The notes under the pieces: generated by a model
The model's database searches: none
What the model was told of the DNA's origin: nothing
Seen by the model: the letters and a program-made list of their open reading frames with translations, nothing else
Shown: piece after piece, positions 10,068-19,182 of the stretch
How the letters are laid out: every line of letters begins with the position of its first letter
How positions within the stretch are numbered: the first letter of the stretch is position 1
Position numbers and translations under genes: made by a program
NCBI RefSeq assembly: GCF_900601905.1
Contig: NZ_UWFA01000380.1
Location: forward strand, 186,001-250,000
DNA: 64,000 bases
From: Pseudomonas viridiflava
GTDB lineage: Bacteria > Pseudomonadota > Gammaproteobacteria > Pseudomonadales > Pseudomonadaceae
Direction of reading: 5' to 3'

Positions 10068-10370
10068 TGCAAACCCTCGGAAATCTGTGTGCACAGCATA
10101 GAGTGTTCGGATACGGGGCTGTCAAAAACGTTCCCTTCGTCCAGCGCGTCGCGCCGCAACCGATACTTCCCCCGTTTGGATATTCGGATTGAACATTACG
10201 TGCGCAGCGAACCTCAAAGCCACTGCTTGTCTACATTCGATGCCCATGATCATGAGGCAGATCGCAAACGAGCCAGTGCCGGCAGTGGGTTCTCCCGGCG
10301 CACCACAAGCAATGCTCGATGCCGCACTGACCTGACCAACAGGCCGCGGCCATGCCGGAGATGAACACTG
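10068..10370. other. Divergent intergenic region xdhC-like / egtBD
   Basis: About 300 nt separating divergent genes; both promoters should lie here. I see no convincing operator or terminator. GGAG at about 10352 lies roughly 14 nt before the egtBD start, a loose ribosome site. Confidence 0.5.
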
Positions 10371-12521
10371 ATGACCAGCCATTCACACGAACTGCGCCAG
10401 ATACCGGCAGCCAATGAACTGCTCAAGCGTTACCAGAGCGTGCGCGGCCGCACCCAGAGCCTGGCCGCGCCGCTGAGTGCCGAAGACATGGTGGTGCAGT
10501 CCATGCCCGACGCCAGCCCGGCCAAATGGCACATGGCGCACACGACCTGGTTCTTCGAAACCTTCCTGCTCAGCGAGAACGTCCCCGGTTACTCGCCTTT
10601 TGACCCGGCCTTTGGTTACCTCTTCAACTCTTATTACGAAGCCGTCGGCCCGCGTCATCCAAGGCCGCAACGCGGTCTGATGACCCGCCCGGGTGTCGAT
10701 CAGGTCATGGCTTATCGCAGCCATGTCGATCAGCACATGGCGCGCCTGCTGCAAAGCGCGCTGCCCGAGGAAGTCTGCAGCCTGATCGAACTGGGCCTGG
10801 CCCATGAAGAGCAGCACCAGGAATTGCTGCTGATGGACATCCTGCACCTGTTTAGCACCTCGTCGCTCAAACCGGCCTATGACCTGCAATGGCCCAAGGA
10901 TCTGCCCGGTCGGCGTGGTCAGTACAAACCGCTCAAGGGCGGGCTGACCGAGATCGGTCATCAGGCAAGCGAATTCGCTTTCGACAATGAAGGCCCGCGT
11001 CACACGACTTATCTACAGTCCTTTGAAATCAGCGATCGTCTGGTCACTAACGGCGAGTGGCTGAAATTCATTGATGCTGGCGGTTACACCCAGGCCGGGC
11101 TGTGGCTGTCCGAAGGCTGGAGCGTGGTCCAGGAAAACGCCTGGAATGCGCCCATGTATTGGCAGCACGACGAAACCCACGGCTGGCGGCGCATGACCTT
11201 GCGCGGCCTGGAAGCCATCGACCCGAATGCACCGGTTACTCATATCAGCTACTACGAAGCCGCAGCCTTCGCTCATTGGGCTGATGCGCGCCTGCCCACC
11301 GAGGCCGAGTGGGAGGCCGCCGTGGTCGCAGGCTTGCTGGAGCAGGTCGATGACGTCGCCTGGCAATGGACCCAGAGTGCCTACAGCGCCTACCCCGGCT
11401 TTCGCCCGGCCGCCAGCGCCGTGGGGGAATACAATGGCAAGTTCATGATCAACCAGATGGTGCTGCGCGGCGGGGCCAGCGTGACCTCGCCGGGTCATTC
11501 GCGAGCCACCTACCGTAACTTTTTCCACCCGGACAAGCGCTGGGTGGTGTCCGGCCTGCGTCTGGCGCGGGACAGTCGGCAACCCGAAATGGTCAACCCG
11601 TATGACAGCGAGTTCGCTCGTGATGTGATTGCCGGGCTGTCGTCGCCGGTGAAAAATCTCTCCCCCAAGTACTTCTACGACGCGGCCGGTTCCGAGCTGT
11701 TCGAGGGCATTTGTCATACGCCCGAGTACTACCCGACCCGCGCCGAAACACGCCTGCTGACTGACGTCGCAGGGCAAATGGCTGCGAGCATTCCGGACGG
11801 CGCGGCGCTGGTGGAGTTTGGCAGCGGGGCCAGCGAAAAAACCTGTCTGTTGCTGGATGCTGCGCCGCAGATCGCGGTTTACGTGCCTATCGACATCAGC
11901 GCCAACGCCTTGAACAAGGCTGCGCATCAGCTCAACAGCAAATACCCGAAGTTGACCGTCGCACCGCAGATCGATGATTTCACCCGGGCCTTGAAGCTGC
12001 CGCGCGCAGCGGACGGTTTGACCCGAGTCGGCTTCTTCCCGGGTTCGACCATCGGCAACTTCACACCGGAGCAGGCGGTCAAATTCCTGCGTTCAGCCCG
12101 CACGCTGCTCGGTGACAATGCTCATTTCATTGTTGGCGTGGACCTGGTCAAAGACCCGCAAACTCTGGTCGCCGCTTATGACGATGCGCAAGGCGTGACC
12201 GCGCGCTTCAACAAAAACCTGCTGACCCGGATCAACCGCGAGCTCGATGGCACCTTTGACGTTGAGGGCTTCGAGCATCTGGCGCTGTGGAACGTCGAGC
12301 AGCAGCGCATGGAAATGCACCTGGTCAGCCGCCATGAACAAACCGCCTCGGTGGCCGGGCAGACCTTCCATTTCAGCCAGGGCGAGCGGTTGCACACGGA
12401 GAACTCTCACAAGTTCACCCCAGAGTCATTCGCGGCATTGGCAGCCAGTGCTGGCTGGACGGTGGGTCAGCAGTGGGTGAGTGCGGCGCCTGAGGTGGCG
12501 TTGTTCACGCTTCAGGTCTGA
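10371..12521 (+). CDS. egtBD: EgtB-EgtD fusion: sulfoxide synthase joined to L-histidine trimethyltransferase (ergothioneine biosynthesis)
   Basis: One 716-residue frame holds two normally separate enzymes. Residues 1-406 are EgtB: a DinB-like iron site with KWHMAHTTWFFE (His54/57) and AHEEQHQE (His145, His149, HxxxH), then an FGE-sulfatase domain (PTEAEWEAA, VLRGGASVTSPGHSRATYRN, SGLRLAR). Residues 407-716 are EgtD: AGSELFEGICHTPEYYPTR, SAM-binding VEFGSGASEKT, GFFPGSTIGNF and HTENSHKFTPE. EgtD trimethylates histidine to hercynine; EgtB then oxidatively couples it to a thiol donor. Met407 could be an internal start, but no strong ribosome site precedes it. Fungal Egt1 is also a fusion but in the opposite order. 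A sequencing error removing a stop cannot be excluded. Confidence 0.92.
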   Translation: MTSHSHELRQIPAANELLKRYQSVRGRTQSLAAPLSAEDMVVQSMPDASPAKWHMAHTTWFFETFLLSENVPGYSPFDPAFGYLFNSYYEAVGPRHPRPQRGLMTRPGVDQVMAYRSHVDQHMARLLQSALPEEVCSLIELGLAHEEQHQELLLMDILHLFSTSSLKPAYDLQWPKDLPGRRGQYKPLKGGLTEIGHQASEFAFDNEGPRHTTYLQSFEISDRLVTNGEWLKFIDAGGYTQAGLWLSEGWSVVQENAWNAPMYWQHDETHGWRRMTLRGLEAIDPNAPVTHISYYEAAAFAHWADARLPTEAEWEAAVVAGLLEQVDDVAWQWTQSAYSAYPGFRPAASAVGEYNGKFMINQMVLRGGASVTSPGHSRATYRNFFHPDKRWVVSGLRLARDSRQPEMVNPYDSEFARDVIAGLSSPVKNLSPKYFYDAAGSELFEGICHTPEYYPTRAETRLLTDVAGQMAASIPDGAALVEFGSGASEKTCLLLDAAPQIAVYVPIDISANALNKAAHQLNSKYPKLTVAPQIDDFTRALKLPRAADGLTRVGFFPGSTIGNFTPEQAVKFLRSARTLLGDNAHFIVGVDLVKDPQTLVAAYDDAQGVTARFNKNLLTRINRELDGTFDVEGFEHLALWNVEQQRMEMHLVSRHEQTASVAGQTFHFSQGERLHTENSHKFTPESFAALAASAGWTVGQQWVSAAPEVALFTLQV

Positions 12522-12558
12522 AAACCTTTGCGCGGTGCTTGCGCGCAAGATGAGCGAC

Positions 12559-12584
12559 GTGGGACCGGCTTTAGCCGGTCCCAC
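12559..12584. terminator. Perfect REP palindrome, possible terminator after egtBD
   Basis: Arms GTGGGACCGGCT and AGCCGGTCCCAC with a 2-nt loop, 38 nt after the egtBD stop. It is a single REP unit with no T-run, so it may act as a processing or stability hairpin rather than a classical terminator. Confidence 0.6.
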
Positions 12585-12662
12585 CGCATCGCCAAATCGT
12601 GTTCGAGAAAGCTCTGCAGCAATCCGGTGTTCGACGTCATCGCATCATTACACTGCCGGTAT

Positions 12663-14279
12663 TCAAAACAGCTGAACAAACACCCAATACAACGACCCGG
12701 ACAACAGGATCGCTGCGGGCAGTGTCAGCACCCAGGCCAACGCCAGGTTGCGCAAGGTCCGCAGTTGCAAGCCTGAACCGTTGGCAACCATCGACCCCGC
12801 GACCCCGGAAGACAGCACATGGGTGGTGGACACTGGCAAGCCGTACATGTCCGCCGCGCCAATGGTCATCATCGCCACCACCTCGGCGGATGCGCCCTGG
12901 GCGTAGGTCATGTGGGTTTTACCGATCTTCTCGCCCACGGTGACCACGATGCGTCGCCAGCCCACCAGCGTGCCCAGACCCAGAGCAATCGCCACGGCGA
13001 TCTTCACCCAGGTGGGAATGAAGCGGGTTGCGCTGTCGATCTGGTCCTTGAAGAGCTTCAGTTTGTCCTGTGTGTCGGCATCGAAATCGCCGACCTTGTT
13101 CTTCTCCATCAGGCGGATGGTTTCGGAGGTCAGGTACATGTCATTACGCACGTTGGCGACAGCCTCGGCAGGAACTTTGGACAGCGAGCCATAGCCTTGG
13201 ACCTCGATGCCGATCTTGCCGGCCATGACTGCCAACGCCGGGACCAACTCCGCTGTGGCCTGTTTGCTGACCAGATAAGTCGACAGGGTCTGACGTGGAT
13301 CGGCAGGCGCGGGCAGTGGCGCACTGCGGCTCAATGCCTGTTGGGTGACCTGGGCGACGGCGGCGAACTGCAGCGATTGATCGGCTGGCATGGTCCGGTT
13401 CAGGGCATAGGCCATGGGCAGGGTGCCGACCAGAATCAGCATGATCAGGCCCATGCCTTTCTGCCCGTCGTTGGAGCCGTGAGCGAATGACACGCCGGTG
13501 CAGGTGACGATCAGCATGCCGCGAATCCACCATGGTGGCCGCGAGTTACCCTTGGGCGCCTTGTACAAGGCGCGGTTCTTTATGAAAAAGCGCATGGCCA
13601 GCAACAGCAGCGCCGCACAGCTGAACCCAACCAGTGGCGAAAGCAGCAGCGAATAGCCGATTTTGGTGGCCTGTGACCAGTCAACGCCGCTGGTGCCGTC
13701 GCGCCCATGCATCAAGGCGTTGGCGATACCGACGCCGATGATGGAGCCGATCAGGGTGTGGGACGACGAGGCGGGCAAGCCCAGCCACCAGGTGCCGAGG
13801 TTCCAGATGATCGCCGCGATCAGCAGCGCGAAGATCATCGCAAACCCTGCCCCGGAGCCAACCTGCAAAATCAACTCCACCGGCAGCAGGGCGATGATGC
13901 CAAACGCCACCGCGCCGCTGGAAAACAGCACCCCGAGAAAATTGAACAACCCCGACCAGGCCACGGCGAAACCGGGCGGCAGCGAGTGGGTGTAGATCAC
14001 GGTAGCCACGGCGTTGGCGGTGTCATGAAAGCCATTGACGAACTCGAAGCCCAGCGCAATCAGCAGCGCCACGCCCAATAACAGAAACGGCGTCCAGGTA
14101 GTGACCGTCGTGCCCAGATCATCGACGTCCTGTTTCAGGCTGTAGGCGGTGAACAGCAGACCCATGGCCAGAATGGCGAAGAACACCACCATGGTCAGAG
14201 TGCTGGGTTTGCGGTTGAGCTGGGGGCGGGAATCGCTGGCGTGTCCGAGAGAATCCGAAGCCAATGTGCTGGTAGCCAT
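12663..14279 (-). CDS. Inorganic phosphate transporter, PiT family
   Basis: About 538 residues from 14279 (MATSTLAS; AGGA about 10 nt upstream). The two PiT signature repeats are visible: GFEFVNGFHDTANAVATVIYT near the N-terminus and FAHGSNDGQKGMG in the middle; PVSTTHVLSSGVAG ends the second half. About ten membrane helices flank a large central hydrophilic loop (roughly residues 310-420), as in PitA-type low-affinity phosphate/metal-phosphate symporters. Monocistronic by spacing. No PhoU-like (DUF47) partner adjoins. Cation specificity cannot be told from sequence. Confidence 0.92.
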   Translation of the reverse strand: MATSTLASDSLGHASDSRPQLNRKPSTLTMVVFFAILAMGLLFTAYSLKQDVDDLGTTVTTWTPFLLLGVALLIALGFEFVNGFHDTANAVATVIYTHSLPPGFAVAWSGLFNFLGVLFSSGAVAFGIIALLPVELILQVGSGAGFAMIFALLIAAIIWNLGTWWLGLPASSSHTLIGSIIGVGIANALMHGRDGTSGVDWSQATKIGYSLLLSPLVGFSCAALLLLAMRFFIKNRALYKAPKGNSRPPWWIRGMLIVTCTGVSFAHGSNDGQKGMGLIMLILVGTLPMAYALNRTMPADQSLQFAAVAQVTQQALSRSAPLPAPADPRQTLSTYLVSKQATAELVPALAVMAGKIGIEVQGYGSLSKVPAEAVANVRNDMYLTSETIRLMEKNKVGDFDADTQDKLKLFKDQIDSATRFIPTWVKIAVAIALGLGTLVGWRRIVVTVGEKIGKTHMTYAQGASAEVVAMMTIGAADMYGLPVSTTHVLSSGVAGSMVANGSGLQLRTLRNLALAWVLTLPAAILLSGSLYWVFVQLF

Positions 14280-14492
14280 GGTGCGCAATCCTGTTATTGA
14301 AGGTATTGCGTCTATATTCATTACAGAATGTTACGGAGGTGCGACACAGGTCAATGAACATGGTTTTTCGGATGGTCGGAGGAGTTTCGACGCTCCTGCA
14401 GGAACGGCGGGAAGCGACATTCGACGACCCGTTATGAGTGACCGTCCCGGCCTCTTCCCGATTGAAGCCGGTCCCACAGGTCTGTCAGGCAT

Positions 14493-15515
14493 CTACCCCT
14501 GATCGCGGTTTTTGCGAAAGGCCCAGCGTCCAGCGATAAATGTGAACGTGGCAACAAACGCCACCAGCACCCAGAACCCGTGCGGATCAGTGGCCAGCGG
14601 GATGCCGCCCACGTTCATGCCGAAGAAACCGGCGACGATATTGATGGGCAGCGCCAACACGGTCACCACGGTCAGGGTGAACAGGGTACGGCTGCTTTGC
14701 TCGTTGAGGTTGGCGGCGATTTCTTCCTGCAATAGCTTGATGCGCTCGCCCAGCGCTACCAGGTCACTGATCACCAGCGCCGACTCCTCGGTGGACTGGC
14801 GCAATTCCTGGACGTCTTCTTCCAGCAACCACTGTGGCGGACGGTGCAACAAACGCATCAGCGAGCCAGGCTCCAGCGCCAACAGGCGTTGCAGGCGCAC
14901 CAGCACCCGGCGCATGGCACCCAGCTCCGAGCGGTTGTTGCTCAGCCGTTGGGACAGCAACTGGTCCTCGATTTTGTCGACGCTGAGGCTGGTCTTGCGC
15001 AGAAACTGAGTCAATACCTCGCCTTGATCGCGCAGCAGGTGCACCAGCAACTCCAATGGCGAGCGAAAACGCTCACCGCGCTTGACCGACGAACGCAGCT
15101 TGTCCACCGAGCGCAAGGGGTGCAGCCGGGCGGTGATCAGCAGGTTGTGATGGGTGCAGACCCACAAGGTGGAGATGTCGGTGGACAGCATGTTGAAGTC
15201 GAACACCACATCGTTGACCACCGCCAGCAGCGCGGAGTCCACATGTTCGATACGAGTGGAACGCGAGCCCTCATGCAGGGCCTCGAAGAACTCGTCAGGC
15301 AGGCGCAGATGGGTCTTCATCCAGCGCTCGCATGCGGCGTGGGCGAGGTTCAGGTGCAGCCAGATGAATTCATCGCCGGTTTGCGTGGCATCCAGGCTCT
15401 GCGATGCAACGGCTGCGCCGATCTCTCGACCCGCTTCACCGGGTTTGAAACTGAAGCCGTACAGCAGGCCGAAGAGGTCTGAATCCTGATGGTTCTGCAC
15501 GATGCTCTGATTCAT
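14493..15515 (-). CDS. zntB: CorA-family channel, ZntB-like zinc transporter
   Basis: About 340 residues from the start at 15515 (MNQSIVQN); another in-frame ATG at 15548 is possible, and neither has a strong ribosome site. A large soluble domain ends in a long helix (LQEEIAANLNEQSSRTLFTLTVVTVLALP), then two membrane helices separated by GMNVGGIP, the ZntB variant of the CorA GMN selectivity loop. ZntB-type proteins move zinc across the inner membrane. It stands alone, between the phosphate transporter and an aldo/keto reductase. Magnesium or cobalt transport is the alternative reading of the same fold. Confidence 0.88.
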   Translation of the reverse strand: MNQSIVQNHQDSDLFGLLYGFSFKPGEAGREIGAAVASQSLDATQTGDEFIWLHLNLAHAACERWMKTHLRLPDEFFEALHEGSRSTRIEHVDSALLAVVNDVVFDFNMLSTDISTLWVCTHHNLLITARLHPLRSVDKLRSSVKRGERFRSPLELLVHLLRDQGEVLTQFLRKTSLSVDKIEDQLLSQRLSNNRSELGAMRRVLVRLQRLLALEPGSLMRLLHRPPQWLLEEDVQELRQSTEESALVISDLVALGERIKLLQEEIAANLNEQSSRTLFTLTVVTVLALPINIVAGFFGMNVGGIPLATDPHGFWVLVAFVATFTFIAGRWAFRKNRDQG

Positions 15516-15629
15516 GACTGCTCGCTGGCCGTGATGCGCCTTGTCCATGGCAAAGGGACGAAGCGCGCATCATGACAAGCGGATATGTCAGTTTTGTTGC
15601 GGTTTGGAACAACCGTGGGACCGGCTTCA

Positions 15630-16457
15630 TCAAACCATCGACAGTGGCAACTTGCGGGTCGGAACCGGCCAGGCCCGGTCGAGGATGCTCAGGTCTTCGG
15701 CAGTGAGCGTGAGTTCGACCGCTGCTGCGTTGAGTCGCACGTGATCCGGATTCACAGCCTTGGGGATCGCGATCATATTGCTGCGGCGCAATACCCAGGC
15801 CAGGCTGATCTGCGCCGGGGTTGCGTTGTGCCGCGCGGCCACCTCATGCAGGGCAGGGTGGTGCAGCAGATTGCCAGACTGACCTTGACCAATCGGGCAG
15901 TAGGCCATCATTGGCAAATCATTGGCTTCGGCCCAGGGCAGCAGGTCGAACTCAATGCCACGATCTTCCGGGTTGTAGAGCACCTGGTTGGTGGCGCAGG
16001 CCGGATTGTTCAATTCAAGCAGGTCGGCGACGTCGAAGTTCGACACCCCCCAACGTCCGATCTTGCCTTCTTCGCGCAGCCGTTCGAAGGCCTCGACGGT
16101 TTCTTCAAGCGGATACGAACCCGGCCAGTGCAGCAGATACAGGTCGATATAGTCGGTCTTCAGGCGCTTGAGGCTGCGTTCGCAAGCGGCGGGGATGCCG
16201 CTGCGGCTGGCATTGTGCGGGTAGACCTTGCTGACGACGAACACCGCATCACGTTGCCCGGCAATGGCTTCACCGACGATTTTCTCGGCTTCGCCGTCGG
16301 CGTACATCTCGGCGGTATCGATCAGGTTCATGCCCAGTTCGATGCCCTGGCACAAGGCGCGGATTTCGGACGAGCGCAGGTCTTGCTTTTCGCCCATGTG
16401 CCAGGTGCCCTGGCCGAGGACCGGAACCTGTTTGCCCGCCAATTCAAGAGTGCGCAT
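15630..16457 (-). CDS. Aldo/keto reductase
   Basis: A 275-residue NAD(P)H-dependent reductase of the AKR fold. The catalytic tetrad is visible: Asp47 (LIDTAEMY), Tyr52, Lys77 (VVSKVYP) and His110 (LYLLHWPG). The C-terminal cofactor part has RRSNMIAIPKA. Length matches the bacterial YeaE-like branch, active on small aldehydes and ketones such as methylglyoxal. The physiological substrate is unknown and neighbours give no hint. It ends close to a conserved LPLSMV tail. Confidence 0.9.
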   Translation of the reverse strand: MRTLELAGKQVPVLGQGTWHMGEKQDLRSSEIRALCQGIELGMNLIDTAEMYADGEAEKIVGEAIAGQRDAVFVVSKVYPHNASRSGIPAACERSLKRLKTDYIDLYLLHWPGSYPLEETVEAFERLREEGKIGRWGVSNFDVADLLELNNPACATNQVLYNPEDRGIEFDLLPWAEANDLPMMAYCPIGQGQSGNLLHHPALHEVAARHNATPAQISLAWVLRRSNMIAIPKAVNPDHVRLNAAAVELTLTAEDLSILDRAWPVPTRKLPLSMV

Positions 16458-16582
16458 GGGAATGCCTGCTAGTCGATAAAGGATGAGGAGTGAGGCAGTG
16501 AAATGAGGGAAGGGTTCAGTGGGTATAGCAAAAACCGCAGACTTTGAGGCGCAGGTGTGCCAGATAGACAGCGTTATCGTTC

Positions 16583-16644
16583 TTCGCGGGTAAGCCTCGC
16601 TCCAACAGATGATTGTTTATCTGTAGGAGCGCGCTTGCCCGCGA
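16583..16644. repeat. REP doublet, GGAGCGnGCTTGCCCGCGA family
   Basis: Outward-facing arms: TTCGCGGGTAAGCCTCGCTC on the left and CTGTAGGAGCGCGCTTGCCC on the right, between the aldo/keto reductase start and the NodT stop. Confidence 0.8.
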
Positions 16645-16655
16645 TGGCATCGGTT

Positions 16656-18095
16656 CTATTTCCCCGCCGCTACTTGCTTGTCTTCCCAACCCCCACCCAA
16701 CGCCAGAAACAAATCAATCTGCCCCATCGCCACCTGAGTATTGGCCATTGCCAGCTGTCCACGCACGTCGGTGTAGGTTCGAGTCGCCTGCAAGTCAGCC
16801 AGGAACGAGGCCCGACCCGCCTGGAAGAACCGGTGAGTCTGCTCAGCCGCCTGTTCGGCCGACTGCGCCGCGTCGTTCAGGGCATCCCGGCGTTGCAGCA
16901 GGGCGGTGTACTGCACCAGGCTGGTCTGGGTCTCACGGATCGCGTTGAGCACCACACCATCAAACCGCGCCAGCGCGCCCTGGGTCGTCGCCTCGGCCTG
17001 ATGAATGCGTGCTCGGGAGCCGTTGGAGGGGATGGTCCAGTTGATCAACGGGCCAAAGCCCCAACGATTGGCGACCGGCTTGCCGAGGTTTTCTACCAGG
17101 CCGACGGTCGCCACGGTCGCGCCGATGCTGATGTCCGGGTACAACTCACCCGTGGCCACGCCAATCTCGGCCGTCGCGGCGGCCAGCCGACGTTCAGCCT
17201 GGCGCACGTCCGGGCGGCGTTTGAGCAGGGCGGCGCCGTCACCCACTGGCATCAGCTGCGCAATATGCGGTAGCTCGTTGCAGGTACTGACCCCAGCAGG
17301 CAACTGATCCAGCGGCCTGGCCAGTAGCATCGACAAGCGGAACAGCCCGGTCTGACGCAGCGCCTCATAGCGGGGCAGCTCAGCGCTCAACGATTTGAAT
17401 TGAGTTTCCGAGCGGGTCACCTGAGTCTCGTCGCTACGTCCGGCATCGCGCAGGCGTTGCACCAGGCTGAGGCCCTGTTTCTGCAGGTTCAGGGACTGCA
17501 TGGCAATGTCGTGTTCTTCATTGGCCGAACAGATCTGCGTATAGGCCCGGACCACATCGGCCACCAGCGTAATGCGTGCGGTATCGGCAGCGGCCTGGGC
17601 GGCTTCGACGTTGGCGTTGGAGGCTTCGATGCCGCGTTGCAAGGTGCCGAAAAGGTCGAACTGATAGGACGTGGTGATACCCACATCGGCAACATTACCC
17701 ACCGGGACTTTTTCGCTCAGCAGGAAGGCTTCGCCGGACTCCTGCAGGCGCTGGGCACCGGCTTTGGCACGGGTGGTGAAACCGCCTGCCGCCTGGGCTT
17801 CAGCGGTCTGGTAGCGGGCCCGTTGCAGGTTGGCGGCGGCGATGCGCAGGTCGGTGTTGGACGCCATGGCCTGTTGTACCAGCTGGTTCAGGCGCGGGTC
17901 CTGATACAGCCGCCACCAGTCGGCGGGCACCGGTGCTGACACCGTGTTGACCGACTCCCCGGCGAGGTCGCCCTGCAAGTCCGGGCGATTGATCGCCGCG
18001 TCCTTTGGCAGTTGGTAATCCGGGCCGACCATCTGACACGCCGACAACAGCACACCAAGCCCGACAGTTGCTGTCAGGCGCGCGAGGGATGTCAT
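16656..18095 (-). CDS. NodT-family outer-membrane efflux lipoprotein
   Basis: A 479-residue TolC-like channel subunit. The signal peptide ends in the lipobox LLSAC, so the mature protein starts at a lipidated cysteine near residue 19. Two repeated OEP domains follow (NTDLRIAAANLQRARYQTAEAQA; RRPDVRQAERRLAAATAEIGVA). The start overlaps the HlyD stop by 4 nt. It is the last gene of the MarR-FUSC-DUF1656-HlyD-NodT operon and supplies its outer-membrane exit duct. Confidence 0.93.
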   Translation of the reverse strand: MTSLARLTATVGLGVLLSACQMVGPDYQLPKDAAINRPDLQGDLAGESVNTVSAPVPADWWRLYQDPRLNQLVQQAMASNTDLRIAAANLQRARYQTAEAQAAGGFTTRAKAGAQRLQESGEAFLLSEKVPVGNVADVGITTSYQFDLFGTLQRGIEASNANVEAAQAAADTARITLVADVVRAYTQICSANEEHDIAMQSLNLQKQGLSLVQRLRDAGRSDETQVTRSETQFKSLSAELPRYEALRQTGLFRLSMLLARPLDQLPAGVSTCNELPHIAQLMPVGDGAALLKRRPDVRQAERRLAAATAEIGVATGELYPDISIGATVATVGLVENLGKPVANRWGFGPLINWTIPSNGSRARIHQAEATTQGALARFDGVVLNAIRETQTSLVQYTALLQRRDALNDAAQSAEQAAEQTHRFFQAGRASFLADLQATRTYTDVRGQLAMANTQVAMGQIDLFLALGGGWEDKQVAAGK

Positions 18096-18976
18096 AGGCC
18101 GCGCTCCTGATGGTCGTCGATGATCGAAACCGTGGCGGTGCGTCCAGCGATCATGCGGAAGTTGTCCGGGACTTCGTCAAAGGCGATTCGCACCGGAATC
18201 CGCTGGGCCAGGCGCACCCAGCTGAACGCGGGGTTGACGTTGGGCAGCAGGTTCGAGCCGCTGCTGCGGTCGCGGTCTTCGATACCGGCAACGATGCTCA
18301 CCACGTGCCCGCGCAATCGGGCGTTATCACCAATCACGCGGATATCCACGCTTTGCCCAAGGTGAATGCCGTCCAGCTTGGTTTCTTCGAAGTAGCCGTC
18401 GATGTGGAACGAGGCACCGTCCACCACCGACAGGATCGGTCGCCCGGCGGTGACGAACTCATGGGCGCGGGGTGCGCGGTCATTAAGGTAGCCGTCCACG
18501 GGGCTGCGGATCACTGAGCGGTCCAGGTTCAACTGCGCGGCGTCGACGGTCACTTTTGATTCGTTCAAGGCCGACAAGGCCCGGGCCTCGCGGGACTGGC
18601 TTTCTTCCAGTTGCTCGCGTGCCACCAGGTTGCCCAGGCCACGGTTGCGTTTGTTCTCGCGGCGGGCCTGTTCCCAGGTTTCCTGCCGCTCGGCGACGGT
18701 TGCCTGAGCCTGACGCAACGCCAGGCGAAAGCGGTCCTGGTCGATCGTGAACAACACCTGGCCCTTGCTGACCAGTTGGTTGTCCCCCACGTCGACTTTC
18801 TGGATCAGCCCGGAAACGTCCGGGGCGATCTGGATGACGTCGGCGCGGATGTGCCCGTCGCGGGTCCACGGCGCGTACATGTAATACATGACCATGCGCC
18901 ACACGACGATGGCAGCGAAGGTCACGACCAGCAGAGTCAGGACCACGCGGCCCAGGGTAAGCAGAGGTTTTTTCAT
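18092..18976 (-). CDS. HlyD-family periplasmic adaptor, AaeA-like
   Basis: About 294 residues from 18976 (MKKPLLTL). The frame stays open to 19282, but that region overlaps the DUF1656 gene and lacks family character, so the short start is chosen. One membrane helix (about 8-28) precedes YMYAPWTRDGHIRADVIQIAPDVSGLI, a hallmark of AaeA-type adaptors, then a coiled-coil hairpin and VIRSPVDGYLNDR. It would connect the FUSC inner-membrane pump to the NodT channel. Confidence 0.9.
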   Translation of the reverse strand: MKKPLLTLGRVVLTLLVVTFAAIVVWRMVMYYMYAPWTRDGHIRADVIQIAPDVSGLIQKVDVGDNQLVSKGQVLFTIDQDRFRLALRQAQATVAERQETWEQARRENKRNRGLGNLVAREQLEESQSREARALSALNESKVTVDAAQLNLDRSVIRSPVDGYLNDRAPRAHEFVTAGRPILSVVDGASFHIDGYFEETKLDGIHLGQSVDIRVIGDNARLRGHVVSIVAGIEDRDRSSGSNLLPNVNPAFSWVRLAQRIPVRIAFDEVPDNFRMIAGRTATVSIIDDHQERGL

Positions 18977-19182
18977 TTCATCAGGTATCGACTGAGGGTA
19001 TCCACGGCGCCGAGCAGCAAAGCGTATAGACCTGTGTTGAACAATGCCCGGTGCCAGACCAGACGATAGAAGTGGGCTCGCGATAACACCGCGTGGACGC
19101 CCAGAAACAGCACATAGGTAATGCCCATCAGCGCCAGAAAAGTGGGCACGAAGACCCCGCTGATGTCCAGATCGCCAATCAT
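18973..19182 (-). CDS. DUF1656 small membrane protein, AaeX-like
   Basis: A 69-residue protein with two membrane helices (about 10-28 and 48-65) and the central HAVLSRAHFYRLVWHRALFN segment typical of DUF1656/AaeX. It overlaps both neighbours by 4 nt, locking its translation to the pump subunits. Its role in aromatic-acid-type efflux systems is not established. Confidence 0.9.
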   Translation of the reverse strand: MIGDLDISGVFVPTFLALMGITYVLFLGVHAVLSRAHFYRLVWHRALFNTGLYALLLGAVDTLSRYLMK

